A DNA stretch of 64,000 nucleotides from Komarekiella atlantica HA4396-MV6 (GCA_019359395.1 JAHHHK010000008.1:1-64000); one strand, 5' to 3'. Positions 26,041-35,081 are shown, counted from the first letter of the stretch. Notes: generated by a model from the sequence alone, not told the origin. Translations and numbers: made by a program.

Positions 26041-26643
26041 ATGAAAATTTCAACAAAAATCGCTTTAGCAGCTGCTTTAATGAGTATTTTAGGTGTTGGT
26101 GCAGTGGTCAAAACCGTAAGTGCTTCTCCTTCACACAACAGTTTACAAATAGCTCAGGCTAGTGACGGAGATGGTGAAGCTAATGATGCTACAGAACCTC
26201 CTGAAAATATGCAATTTCACCGTCAGTCTAGGTTGATGAACGGTCAGCATTCTGGGCAAATGATGGCAATGAATAATGGTGTTCATCATACTAAAATAGC
26301 TCAAGCAAGTGATGGTGAAACTAATGATGATCAAGAAGAACAGCAAGAGGACAAAAAACTACAAGCTTTAGCTAAAATTACAGCAGAACAAGCTAAACAA
26401 GCTGCTGAAACTTCTGTCGGTGCTAAAGCTAGTAGTGTAAAACTCGAAAATGAAGATGGTAACTTGGTTTATGCTGTAGAAATTGGTCAAAAAGAGGTGA
26501 AAGTTGACGCTGGTAATGGTAAGATTCTCTACACTGAGAATGCTAACCAGGAAAGCGATGAAAATGAAGCTTCTCGTCCAAAGAGTAGTATTCAAGTTAC
26601 GGAAAATAATAATGAACGGGAAACAAATGAAGGCAGTAAATAG
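26041..26643 (+). CDS. Exported PepSY-domain protein
   Basis: A 200-residue protein. The signal peptide KISTKIALAAALMSILGVGA is close in wording to those of the proteins at 24958-25776 and 27135-27389. A disordered His/Asp/Glu-rich region with two copies of IAQASDGE-like sequence follows, then a PepSY domain (KITAEQAKQAAETSVGA to VKVDAGNGKILYTE). The ATG at 26041 is chosen because it begins the signal peptide; the frame is open from 25972. PepSY domains often restrain proteases or occur in sensors; the role here is unknown. Confidence 0.82.
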   Translation: MKISTKIALAAALMSILGVGAVVKTVSASPSHNSLQIAQASDGDGEANDATEPPENMQFHRQSRLMNGQHSGQMMAMNNGVHHTKIAQASDGETNDDQEEQQEDKKLQALAKITAEQAKQAAETSVGAKASSVKLENEDGNLVYAVEIGQKEVKVDAGNGKILYTENANQESDENEASRPKSSIQVTENNNERETNEGSK

Positions 26644-26694
26644 GGTGATTTATTACTAGTCACAAGTGATATGTAGCTGTAAATAGTTAAATAC

Positions 26695-26727
26695 GAGGTT
26701 GTTGAAAATAGCTGATTCAACAACCTC
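26695..26727 (+). terminator. Rho-independent terminator of the PepSY gene
   Basis: GAGGTTGTTGAA and TTCAACAACCTC pair perfectly over 12 bp with a 9-nt loop, followed by CTTTATTT. It begins about 52 nt after the stop codon. Confidence 0.75.
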
Positions 26728-26839
26728 CTTTATTTGTAACTGAATGATTACATTCATGTTTGATTGAGCAAATGTATCAGTTGCATCATATTTTCTCTTG
26801 TGATCGCTCATAAATTTTAAAAATTAAAATTTTGTATAA

Positions 26840-26873
26840 AACTGCTGAAGATAAGATCCTATCTTCAGCAGTT
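26840..26873. repeat. Perfect 14-bp inverted repeat with 6-nt loop
   Basis: AACTGCTGAAGATA and its exact inverse flank AGATCC. On the minus strand it is followed by TTTATACAAAATTTT, so it may be a terminator for the minus-strand gene that ends at 27135, or a remnant of a miniature element. Confidence 0.55.
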
Positions 26874-27134
26874 AAGATAAAGCTCTACGTAGTTAGTTTT
26901 GTAATACCAAGTTGCAATCAAAGAGGTAAATTGGTCATATCGGAGCAAACCGAGTCTAACAAAGAATCTCGCGAAATTCCACCATTAGGGAACACTTTGC
27001 CAACACTTCATTTCTCTATGTAACCAGCAGAAAAAGCTTTAGGTTACAGAATGAAATTTGATAAAGCAAATTGGTATTAAATTGACGGTAATTTCAAGCT
27101 AAAGGAACGACAAGATAAAGTGCAGAAGTTACGC

Positions 27135-27389
27135 TTAACCTTCTGGGCCACCCTCTCCATTGCCATCAGGGCCACCATCAGGGCCGCCAGGTGGATCTCC
27201 AGCAGGATCGGATGGATCAGACTCTTCAGCATTGACTTGAGAGAATTGGGTGTGTTTGGAATACTCAGATTTGACAGAAACACTAGACGGTATTTGACTT
27301 GCAAAGACCGACTTTGTTAATCCTAATCCCAACATACTAATAGTAGCAGCAGCTACTATCACTTTTGCGGAATTTTTCATTTTATCCAC
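27135..27389 (-). CDS. Small exported Gly/Pro/Asp-rich protein
   Basis: An 84-residue protein: signal peptide (VIVAAATISMLGLGLTKSVFA) like those of its neighbours, then a short Ser-rich part and a low-complexity C terminus of alternating Gly, Pro and Asp (DPPGGPDGGPDGNG). No family recognised. The signal peptide and the class B promoter upstream support it as a real gene despite its size. The acidic repetitive tail could bind cations such as calcium, which is speculation. Confidence 0.6.
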   Translation of the reverse strand: MDKMKNSAKVIVAAATISMLGLGLTKSVFASQIPSSVSVKSEYSKHTQFSQVNAEESDPSDPAGDPPGGPDGGPDGNGEGGPEG

Positions 27390-27438
27390 TCCTTTAATTA
27401 GAGTTAAACAACCTGTATAAGTAAGGTTGTCGGATTGA

Positions 27439-27471
27439 ATTATGGAAAATAAAAGTCAAGAACTCGGAAAG
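27439..27471 (-). promoter_or_regulatory. Class B promoter of the Gly/Pro/Asp-rich protein gene
   Basis: On the minus strand: TCTTTCC-GAGT-TCTTGAC, 10 nt, CATAAT; about 50 nt to the ATG. Confidence 0.65.
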
Positions 27472-27549
27472 ATTTGGTTTAATTTAAAAAATGATGCTGC
27501 GATCGCCTCAACAACAAGGTAATAAAAAAATTAAGTCATTCATCTGAAT

Positions 27550-27582
27550 CTTTCCAAGTTCTTGACCTTTGCTGCTTATAAT
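27550..27582 (+). promoter_or_regulatory. Class B promoter upstream of the leader remnant and Omp85 gene
   Basis: TCTTTCC-AAGT-TCTTGAC, 10 nt, and a consensus TATAAT. The leader remnant starts 31 nt after the -10; the Omp85 gene starts 204 nt after it. Confidence 0.65.
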
Positions 27583-27613
27583 CACAAACCTATATTTCAG
27601 ATAAATTTGCACC

Positions 27614-27685
27614 ATGAATATTTCAATTAATCTAGCTATAGCTTTCATCAGCATTTTGGGCTTTGATGGTCAGTTGCTTGCATAA
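27614..27685 (+). pseudogene. Relic of a small exported protein gene (signal peptide only)
   Basis: Twenty-three codons, MNISINLAIAFISILGFDG..., then TAA. The wording copies the signal peptides of the neighbouring exported proteins (compare KISTKIALAAALMSILGVG). It sits at the expected distance behind a class B promoter. It looks like a gene of the same family cut back to its leader, although a functional short peptide cannot be ruled out. Confidence 0.55.
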
Positions 27686-27786
27686 GAGCATGATTGCTTT
27701 ACGATGGGCTACGCCCTAACAGAAGCGATCGCTAAGTGACTCCTGTGGAGTACCGCGTATGGTAACTATGAGGAATATAAAGTAAA

Positions 27787-29871
27787 ATGCGTCTATTTCC
27801 CGTATTGGTAGCAGTAGTGACAATTGCAGTTCCTTTAAGCGAATGCAAGAATGCAAATGCACAAACTGCTGACAGTTTAAAACAGACAACAAAGGTTTTT
27901 ACACCAACAATTAATCAGCAACTCAAAAAAGACTCCGACACCACTCTCTCTCAAAAGAATACCAACCCACCTGCGACAATACCCGTATTTCCCACAAGTC
28001 CAGGAAATACTCAAATCAACAAAGCCCCAGAAGTAACTGAATTGCGCGTGCTGGTGTCGGAAGTAGTTGTCAGACCTCAAGCAGGACAACTAACACCAGA
28101 ACTAGAAAACCAAGTTTACAAAGTCATTCGTACCCAAGCAGGACGAACTACAACCCGCTCCCAACTGCAAGAAGATATTAACGCTATATTTAGTACTGGT
28201 TTCTTCTCCAATGTTCAAGCAATGCCAGAAGATACTCCCTTGGGAGTAAAAGTAAGCTTTGTAGTGCAGCCTAACCCCATTCTGACCAAGGTAGAAGTGC
28301 AAGCTAATCCTGGCACAGGTGTTCCCTCTGTATTACCTACTAATGCTGTAGATGAAGTCTTTCGTGAGCAGTATGGCAGAATCTTGAATTTGCGCGACTT
28401 ACAGGAGAGTATCAAACAATTAACTAAGCGGTATCAAGACCAGGGTTACGTGCTAGCCAACGTTATTGGAACACCGAAAGTTTTTGAAAACGGAGTTGTC
28501 ACCCTGCAAGTAGCAGAAGGGGTAGTGGAGAATATTAGAGTCCGGTTCCGCAATAAAGAAGGTCAAGAGACAAATGAAAAGGGACAACCAGTACGAGGTC
28601 GAACACAGGAGTATATCATTCAGCGCGAATTGGAGTTGAAGCCGGGACAGGTATTCAACCATAATACTGTGCAAAAAGACTTGCAACGAGTATACGGACT
28701 AGGACTATTTGAAGATGTAAATGTCTCCCTTGACCCTAGTGCTGACCCCAGCAAAGTAGATGTAGTAGTGAATGTGGCCGAACGCAGTGGCGGTTCAGTT
28801 GCTGTTGGAGGTGGCATTAGTTCTGCTAGTGGACTGTATGGCACTGTTAGTTATCAGCAGCAGAACCTAAACGGAAGAAACCAAAAATTAGGTGCAGAAG
28901 TACAGGTGGGACAGAGGGATTTGCTGTTTGACTTACGATTTACAGATCCCTGGATTGCGGGAGATCCTTATCGGACTTCTTACACCACTAATCTTTTTCG
29001 TCGTAGCTCCATTTCGTTGATTTTCGATGGCAAAAATAATGATATTAAGACCTTTGAAGCAGGGAAAACAAATGGCGATCGCCCCCGTGTCCTCCGTCTA
29101 GGTGGCGGTGTCACCTTTACCCGTCCCCTCAGCAATAATCCTTACAAAAATTCTGAATGGACGGCTTCAGCAGGTTTGCAATATCAACGAGTTTCCACCC
29201 GTGATGCCAATGGCAACATCAGAAAAGAAGGAACCGTGTTCAAGAATGGAGTAGCTACTGAACTAGTTCCACTTAGCAAGTCTGGGCAAGGTGAAGACGA
29301 TTTGCTGTTGTTGCAACTAGGGGTACAACGCGATCGCCGTAATAATCCCTTACAACCCTCTAGCGGTTCGTATCTCCGCTTCGGAGTCGATCAGTCAGTA
29401 CCAATAGGACTAGGCAATATTTTTCTTACCAGGTTACGAGGTAACTATAGCCAATATTTTCCTGTCAACTTTATTAACCTGACAAAAGGCCCACAAACCT
29501 TAGCATTTAACTTGCAGGGTGGAACTATTCTTGGTGACTTGCCTCCTTACGAAGCCTTTATCCTTGGTGGTAGTAACTCCGTCCGGGGTTATCAAGAAGG
29601 AGGATTAGGTAGTGGACGTAGTTATATACAAGCATCTGCTGAGTATCGCTTCCCCGTTTTTTCAGTTGTCAGTGGCGCACTATTTTTTGATATTGGCAGC
29701 GATCTGGGAAGTAATACCAGGTCAGCTGATGTGCTGAACAAAAATGGTAGTGGCTACGGTTATGGTCTTGGTGTGCGGGTACAATCGCCATTAGGGCCAA
29801 TTCGCATTGACTACGGCATCAATGGCGACGGTGACAATCGCATCAATTTTGGGATTGGTGAAAGGTTTTAG
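27787..29871 (+). CDS. Omp85/BamA-family outer-membrane protein
   Basis: A 694-residue protein: signal peptide, a Thr/Pro-rich linker, three POTRA domains (about 80-345; blocks LRVLVSEVVVRPQAG, VRFRNKEGQ and the YIIQRELELKPGQVFN region) and a 16-strand C-terminal barrel ending in INFGIGERF, with terminal Phe as usual for outer-membrane proteins. The VRGYQEGGLGSGR segment corresponds to the conserved L6 VRGY/F motif. Three POTRA domains are typical for cyanobacterial Omp85. It may be a second copy acting in outer-membrane protein insertion under stress. Confidence 0.9.
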   Translation: MRLFPVLVAVVTIAVPLSECKNANAQTADSLKQTTKVFTPTINQQLKKDSDTTLSQKNTNPPATIPVFPTSPGNTQINKAPEVTELRVLVSEVVVRPQAGQLTPELENQVYKVIRTQAGRTTTRSQLQEDINAIFSTGFFSNVQAMPEDTPLGVKVSFVVQPNPILTKVEVQANPGTGVPSVLPTNAVDEVFREQYGRILNLRDLQESIKQLTKRYQDQGYVLANVIGTPKVFENGVVTLQVAEGVVENIRVRFRNKEGQETNEKGQPVRGRTQEYIIQRELELKPGQVFNHNTVQKDLQRVYGLGLFEDVNVSLDPSADPSKVDVVVNVAERSGGSVAVGGGISSASGLYGTVSYQQQNLNGRNQKLGAEVQVGQRDLLFDLRFTDPWIAGDPYRTSYTTNLFRRSSISLIFDGKNNDIKTFEAGKTNGDRPRVLRLGGGVTFTRPLSNNPYKNSEWTASAGLQYQRVSTRDANGNIRKEGTVFKNGVATELVPLSKSGQGEDDLLLLQLGVQRDRRNNPLQPSSGSYLRFGVDQSVPIGLGNIFLTRLRGNYSQYFPVNFINLTKGPQTLAFNLQGGTILGDLPPYEAFILGGSNSVRGYQEGGLGSGRSYIQASAEYRFPVFSVVSGALFFDIGSDLGSNTRSADVLNKNGSGYGYGLGVRVQSPLGPIRIDYGINGDGDNRINFGIGERF

Positions 29872-29879
29872 GTTTTCAG

Positions 29880-29912
29880 CAGTCAGTAAAAATGTGTTAT
29901 TTACACTGACTG
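29880..29912 (+). terminator. Terminator of the Omp85 gene
   Basis: CAGTCAGT and ACTGACTG pair with adjoining AAA/TTT, followed by a run of eight T at about 29919. Starts 9 nt after the stop codon. Confidence 0.75.
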
Positions 29913-30146
29913 TTGATTATTTTTTTTGAATTTATCCTTGCTTACAAGCTCAAGTTTTCTAGGTATGAAAATAGTTTATCGATGTACGGAAGTGGAGGCT
30001 TTGCGCGATATTTAGTATGTCAAAAACAAAATAAAAGAATGTCACAAAATTGGCAACTAATTGTCATACCAAGTTTTTAATATACACAAGTTATGAGGAC
30101 AGAGTAGAAGGTAGATCAAAAAACGATAGCTTTAAAAAGTATATGA

Positions 30147-32255
30147 ATGGATGACGCAGATAGCATTAGTAAAATATTAGGATTGAGCATGGCTTATTTG
30201 ATCAATCTCTTGCCGATTAGACAACTTTATCACCTGAGTCGCGATCGCTTAACTCGCTATATTGTCGCAGTTATATCAGTTGTAGTCGCGCTACTGCTGA
30301 CACTGTTGCTACAATCTCTGGTAAAATCAACAGTTTTCTCTCTATTTTTTGCTGCTGTAACTTTTAGTGCTTGGTATGGTGGCTTAGGAGCAGGATTACT
30401 TGCAACTATTTTGTCAGTTTTAGCTAGCAACTTTTTCTTAACACCTGTAGCTGATAATTTAGTACTTCGGCACGGTGCGAATCTTCTACATTTGGTCTTA
30501 TTTAGTATAGTTGCGTTGCTCGTTAGTTCGCTTAATGCTGCACTTCGAGTTGCTCGACAACGAGCCGAAGCAAATTTAGCCAAACTTCAACTTAGTGAGG
30601 AACGGTATCGTCATATTGTCGATACTGCTTATGAAGGTATCTGGTTATTGAATGCCCATTTGCGAACTGAATACGTTAATCAGCGACTAGCTGAAATGTT
30701 GGGTTATCGTATTGAAGACATGAGCGATCGCTCTTTTAATGAGTTGATGACTGAAACGGTTGGGAATGAAGTTGAAGCAATCTTGGCACAATGGCAGCAA
30801 GGCAGAAGACAACGATTTGATTGTCGTTTTAGCACTCAAGATGGCTCTAATTTATGGGTAATTGCTTCTACCACGCCAATTTTTACTTCTCAGGGTGATT
30901 TTAACGGCGTGCTATTAATGTTATCTGATATTACCGAGCGTCAGCTGGCAGAAGTAGAAAGAAACCAGTTACTAGAGCGAGAGCAGTCTGCACGGGCAGA
31001 AGCGGAAGCCGCAAATCGTAGTAAAGATGAATTTCTCGCAATCCTTTCTCATGAATTGCGATCGCCCCTCAACCCCATTCTAGGTTGGGCAGAGATACTG
31101 CAAAGCAAAAAATTAGATCAAGAGACTACTAATTACGCTCTTAAAACTATTGAACGTAATGCCAAATTGCAAACTAAATTAATTGAAGACCTACTAGATG
31201 TATCTCGGATTATTCAAGATAAAATAATTCTAGATTTGTATCCAATAAATTTGGTATCTACTATTGAGTCAGCAATAGAGATGGTGCGATTACTAGCTGA
31301 AGAAAAAGCAATATTTATATCATTTTCAACTATAGATTTAGAAAACAGAAATGAATTACTCAATTCTCATACTGGTTCATCATTAAATAATTTCAACACT
31401 TCCTCTAAAAAATATTACGTTTTAGGTGACTCCAAACGTTTACACCAAATCATGTATAATTTGCTGTCTAATGCGATCAAATTTACACTACAAGGAGGTC
31501 GCGTAGATATTGAGTTATCTATAATGAGTCTTTTAGAAAATTATGAGTTAGCAGACTCAACACAAAAATTCGCTCAAATTCAGGTGAAAGATACAGGTAT
31601 AGGTATCAAGCCTGAGTTTATACCTCATGTTTTTGAATCTTTTCGCCAAGCAGATAATGCTACAACTAGGAATTTTGGTGGGCTAGGTTTGGGACTAGCA
31701 ATTGTTCGCCACTTAGTAGAACTTCACAGTGGTACTGTTGAAGCTCAAAGCATGGGAGAAGGACAAGGAGCAACTTTCATTGTCAGACTACCACTTCTAC
31801 AAGATAGGGAGGAGATAGAGAAAAATCATCATTCAAAAGCCCTTTCACATTTGACTTGTGCTTCATCACTTTTAGCAGGCTTAAAAGTTTTAGTAGTAGA
31901 TGATGAACCTGATATTCGGGAGTTGCTTGTTTTTATCCTAGAACAACACGGGATGCACGTCTCTACAGCTGCATCGGCTGAACAAGCATTACAAATTCTG
32001 GCAAATTCAGAGCAAGATTTACTCATCAGCGATATTGGTATGCCAAATGTAAATGGTTATATGCTGATGCAGGAAATTAGAGCGAGTGAAGTGAGACAAT
32101 GTAGCCAGATTTTGGCGATCGCTTTAAGTGGTTATGCTCGTGAATTAGATAAAAAACAGGCGCAGTCAGCAGGTTTTCAAAAAAGTTTAGCTAAACCTGT
32201 AGAACAAGCTGAGTTAATTGCAGCTATTGCAAATCTCACAGGGCGGAGTTTTTAA
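30147..32255 (+). CDS. Hybrid histidine kinase with DUF4118, PAS and receiver domains
   Basis: A 702-residue membrane sensor. In order: a KdpD-like DUF4118 segment with four transmembrane helices (about 35-135), PAS domain (150-270, RYRHIVDTAYEGIWLL), HisKA with His302 in LSHELRSPLNP, HATPase (NLLSNAIKF, GLGLGLAIVRHLV), and a C-terminal receiver with Asp629 in ISDIGMP. No DNA-binding domain is attached, so it needs a partner. The nearest candidate is the OmpR-class regulator 2 kb downstream on the same strand, now split by a transposon. Confidence 0.9.
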   Translation: MDDADSISKILGLSMAYLINLLPIRQLYHLSRDRLTRYIVAVISVVVALLLTLLLQSLVKSTVFSLFFAAVTFSAWYGGLGAGLLATILSVLASNFFLTPVADNLVLRHGANLLHLVLFSIVALLVSSLNAALRVARQRAEANLAKLQLSEERYRHIVDTAYEGIWLLNAHLRTEYVNQRLAEMLGYRIEDMSDRSFNELMTETVGNEVEAILAQWQQGRRQRFDCRFSTQDGSNLWVIASTTPIFTSQGDFNGVLLMLSDITERQLAEVERNQLLEREQSARAEAEAANRSKDEFLAILSHELRSPLNPILGWAEILQSKKLDQETTNYALKTIERNAKLQTKLIEDLLDVSRIIQDKIILDLYPINLVSTIESAIEMVRLLAEEKAIFISFSTIDLENRNELLNSHTGSSLNNFNTSSKKYYVLGDSKRLHQIMYNLLSNAIKFTLQGGRVDIELSIMSLLENYELADSTQKFAQIQVKDTGIGIKPEFIPHVFESFRQADNATTRNFGGLGLGLAIVRHLVELHSGTVEAQSMGEGQGATFIVRLPLLQDREEIEKNHHSKALSHLTCASSLLAGLKVLVVDDEPDIRELLVFILEQHGMHVSTAASAEQALQILANSEQDLLISDIGMPNVNGYMLMQEIRASEVRQCSQILAIALSGYARELDKKQAQSAGFQKSLAKPVEQAELIAAIANLTGRSF

Positions 32256-32469
32256 GATTGATTGGGTTTAGACTGACTTTACCTGAGGAATGGGCTACGC
32301 CTTGCTATGAGCGATGCTTCCGGCAACATAACGCACTTTAAATATAGTTGAATCCTACTAAGCACACTGAAGATTCAGTTTAATTCACAGACAGTTTTTA
32401 AACTACCCATTCATCTCCTACCATACCTGCAAAATTGACAGTGAGATGAATGAGCCTTTTCAAATAAAT

Positions 32470-33213
32470 CTACTGTTGAAATACTTTTCGGAGATTATTG
32501 ACTTCACCTTGTACAGGTGCGGCAAGCAGACTATATTCGGTAGGAGAGCTAGCTGTCTCAACTAAAGCAACTAGTGTATCGTCAAACTTCTGTAATTGAG
32601 GTGAACCGCCGTGAGATTGGATTGCAGGACGTAAAGCTTCCCAAGTCTCTCGAATTTTACCAGCAATATTTTTTAATCTAGCTGTATTCTTATCGGCTGC
32701 CCAAATTTCCAGTTCACGACCATAGTAGTCGAGCATTGCAACCTCCAAAGGCATCTTAGGTTCTAACTGCATTGCTAGTTGAGCAGCGATCGCACTAACT
32801 TGGTTAGCATCGCACATCGCTTGATGGTTATTTGCTGCAACCGTACTTTGCAAAACAGTAATACTTGAGTCAAGCTTGGCTAAGTTGACATCGGTTCTTC
32901 CCTTTTGTGTTTTGAGGCTATCTGATACAGCTTTGAGTAGCGATAAATGGTGTTTTGCTTCTGTCCAATTGTTGGTTTTAATCAGGTTATAGATAGTCTT
33001 GCTATACTCGCCAATTTGATTTAGAGTTACTACTTGTTCATCTTTGCTCACTATTGCAAATACTTTTTTAGCATTAACATCATCATTACTGTCACTAACT
33101 TCTATAGAGACACTAATCGGTAATGGAGATGCGTAAACTGATTGTACTGATAAACTTAAACTCAAAGTTCCAACCAAACTAGCTTTCAAAATAAGTTTGA
33201 TAACAGATTTCAT
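32470..33213 (-). CDS. Exported helical protein, paralogue 2
   Basis: A 247-residue exported protein (signal peptide LKASLVGTLSLSLSVQSVYA). Its body matches the 272-residue protein at 24958-25776 block by block: QIGEYSKTIYNLIKTNNW, VAMLDYYGRELEIW, ETWEALRPAIQSHGG and EVNNLRKVFQ. No class B promoter precedes this copy; a divergent one 230 nt away faces the other way. Family uncharacterised; the helical pattern recalls imelysin- or EfeO-like periplasmic proteins, which is only a suggestion. Confidence 0.75.
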   Translation of the reverse strand: MKSVIKLILKASLVGTLSLSLSVQSVYASPLPISVSIEVSDSNDDVNAKKVFAIVSKDEQVVTLNQIGEYSKTIYNLIKTNNWTEAKHHLSLLKAVSDSLKTQKGRTDVNLAKLDSSITVLQSTVAANNHQAMCDANQVSAIAAQLAMQLEPKMPLEVAMLDYYGRELEIWAADKNTARLKNIAGKIRETWEALRPAIQSHGGSPQLQKFDDTLVALVETASSPTEYSLLAAPVQGEVNNLRKVFQQ

Positions 33214-33650
33214 GCTAAAACCTCTATGACTGTGGTTTTGTGACTTTGCTCTGTATCTATCACCAGCAAAGCACTTTAGGAATTGCTTCCTCTAGACTCT
33301 ATCAGTCAGATGTGACAAACTCTTTACAAAACTATAAAAAAACAGTCACATTTTTCTCTTTATCTGATTTGCAAATGATGTTTGCAAGTTTTCACAAGTA
33401 TTTCTGAAACACAAAATAATTTTTTCAAATCCTGATAAATCTTTCCAAGTTCTTTACTTTTACTAACTAAATTGAAATTACAGCAGAAGTCAAAAGTCAG
33501 TTCACGTGGGCGTTTCCGTTGGCGCAGTCTCTCGTAAAGAAGGGTAGAGTAGAAAAATGAGCTTTGTGACTGACTTTAAAACCTTGAAGATATACTTCAT
33601 TAAGTTTAAATCTGTTGTAATAGATTTTCCAAACAAGGAGATACTCTCTT
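33214..33650. other. 437-nt divergent intergenic region
   Basis: Contains the plus-strand class B promoter at 33441-33473 and, at about 33505-33545, a small dispersed repeat (GGGCGTTTCCGTTGGCGCAG). No gene is supported. Confidence 0.5.
33441..33473 (+). promoter_or_regulatory. Class B promoter of the peptidoglycan-binding protein gene
   Basis: TCTTTCC-AAGT-TCTTTAC, 10 nt, TAAATT; about 178 nt of leader before the ATG. Confidence 0.6.
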
Positions 33651-34082
33651 ATGACTAATAAATTTGTGAAACTTGCTTTATCTATTGCAGCCTTGAGTCC
33701 ATTGTTATTCTCTTCTATAGCACCAGCTAATGCCCAAGCATCTACCGCACAAATACAAAAAACAGACGCACATCTTTCAACACAAGTGCATCCCCAAAAT
33801 GTCAAGGCTACCAAAATGATGCGGGCAACCACAGCAGCTTCCAAATCAACTAAACTTATTAGTTATTCACCTCAAACAGCACCAATTCTCCGATTAGGAA
33901 GCAAAGGCAAAGCAGTAAAAGAGATTCAGGGATTCTTGAAAACACAACAACTCTACAATGGAGCAACTGATGGAGTTTACAGTAGAAACACACGTTCTGC
34001 CATTATTGCTTTTCAGAAGTCTCATAATTTGAAAGCTGATGGAGTTGTTGGAGTAAAAACTTGGTCTGCCATAATTCATTAA
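33651..34082 (+). CDS. Exported peptidoglycan-binding-domain protein
   Basis: A 143-residue protein: signal peptide ending PANAQA, a basic/Thr-rich linker, and one C-terminal PG_binding_1 domain (LRLGSKGKAVKEIQGFL, GATDGVYSRNTRSAIIAFQ, ADGVVGVKTWSAI). It would bind the cell wall in the periplasm; no catalytic domain is attached. An AGGAG-like site (AAGGAG) precedes the ATG. Driven by a class B promoter. Confidence 0.85.
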   Translation: MTNKFVKLALSIAALSPLLFSSIAPANAQASTAQIQKTDAHLSTQVHPQNVKATKMMRATTAASKSTKLISYSPQTAPILRLGSKGKAVKEIQGFLKTQQLYNGATDGVYSRNTRSAIIAFQKSHNLKADGVVGVKTWSAIIH

Positions 34083-34129
34083 TTACTTAGATAGTACAGT
34101 TTGCTTTTTAAGCATAGTTTACCAAAAGA

Positions 34130-34160
34130 GGGAGGAGGCGAATGTTGCTCGCCTTCTCCC
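34130..34160 (+). terminator. Hairpin after the peptidoglycan-binding gene
   Basis: GGGAGGAGGCGA and TCGCCTTCTCCC pair over 12 bp with one G-U pair and a 7-nt loop, 48 nt after the stop. The downstream T-run is poor, so termination may be weak. Confidence 0.55.
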
Positions 34161-34404
34161 CTTGCTAAAAATCATTAATATTAAGTAAATCTATTCCTAA
34201 TACTTAAATATATTGACAAAATTCAAACTGCCAGAAATTTACAATATATTAAAACTCAATCCGCATAATACAAAAATCAGCCCATACGAAAATAAAGTGT
34301 TTTTATATCTTGATATATGGAAATTTTAATTGTTGAGGATAAATTTGAAATTTCTCGGTTAATTCAGTTTTCTTTGGAAGACGAAGGCTTTTCTTGTGAT
34401 AGTT

Positions 34405-34456
34405 GGCGTAGAGCTGGCGAAGCTGTCATTAAGTGCAAACTAAACGGTTTAGTTTA
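34405..34456 (+). repeat. Left 52-bp terminal inverted repeat of the first Tn3-family element
   Basis: Starts GGCGTAGAGCTGGCGAAGC and continues to a palindromic AAACTAAACGGTTTAGTTT core. Matches the right end with one mismatch (position 26). Preceded directly by TAGTT. Confidence 0.9.
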
Positions 34457-34530
34457 GAAAAGCTCTAAAATTTAATCTTAAGGATTAAGGTTATAAGTAA
34501 TAAATAACACTAATATTTTCATGACTAGCT

Positions 34531-34986
34531 TTAAGATTCAGAATCCTTAGATGCCTTATAAGGAAAGCCACAGTAAGGACAAAAGCGAAACTTCAATGAC
34601 GTAATCGGCTCATTACACCTCGCGCAACTATTACGTAAGCTAGTACCGCACAAGAAACAGAACTGCGATCGCGGCGACAACCAGATTTCTTCAAGAGTTG
34701 TTCCGGGAGTCCAGCAGTGAGGACAAAATTTGAGGACATCGGTTGCAGACATGGGTACACCCCGGATAACGGCATCTAGGTACTCAGATGGAACCTGCAA
34801 TGCTAGAGCTAATCCACGCTGGCTTTTACTATTGAGCTTAGTAGTCATGCCTCGTTCAATCTTACCTAAACTTTGAAGATGAATGCCTGCCTTAGTTGCC
34901 AAATCATTTTGACTTAGTGAAAGGCTTGTGCGTATTCTTTTAACGTACTGGGACAGCGTTTCTTGGGGTTGGGGGGTATTGTCCAT
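34531..34986 (-). CDS. XRE-family regulator with zinc ribbons (transposon cargo)
   Basis: A 151-residue protein: N-terminal helix-turn-helix (LSLSQNDLATKAGIHLQSLGKI) and a C-terminal part with four CxxC pairs (FCPHC, FCFLC, SCARC, FCPYC), suggesting two zinc ribbons. Divergent from the recombinase gene, with 95 nt between. It probably controls the recombinase or transposase; the zinc ribbons may bind DNA or dimerise. Confidence 0.78.
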   Translation of the reverse strand: MDNTPQPQETLSQYVKRIRTSLSLSQNDLATKAGIHLQSLGKIERGMTTKLNSKSQRGLALALQVPSEYLDAVIRGVPMSATDVLKFCPHCWTPGTTLEEIWLSPRSQFCFLCGTSLRNSCARCNEPITSLKFRFCPYCGFPYKASKDSES

Positions 34987-35081
34987 AGTTTGAATATGTA
35001 CTAAAGTATATAATTAGTTATCTTGTACAAGTGTGTATTTTTAATGAATAGTAGTGCTTTTAATAGATAAAGAGGTGAAAC

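Larger units (their letters stand above)
26644..27134. other. 491-nt intergenic region with two hairpins
   Basis: Between the PepSY gene and the convergent small exported protein gene. It contains the terminator at 26695-26727 and the perfect inverted repeat at 26840-26873. A 63-codon plus-strand frame at 26832-27023 begins inside the hairpin and has no family resemblance, so I do not call it a gene. Confidence 0.5.
27390..27786. other. 397-nt divergent control region
   Basis: Holds two back-to-back class B promoters (27439-27471 minus, 27550-27582 plus), a degraded leader-peptide gene (27614-27685), and a HIP1 octamer within a small-repeat patch near 27700-27760. Confidence 0.6.

Noticed and set aside
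26832-27023. A 63-codon plus-strand frame after the PepSY gene
   Set aside because: It begins within a perfect hairpin, has no signal peptide or motif, and no promoter of either class precedes it.
33497-33844. A 115-codon minus-strand frame over the peptidoglycan-binding gene start
   Set aside because: It overlaps the well-supported plus-strand gene and its translation is low-quality.
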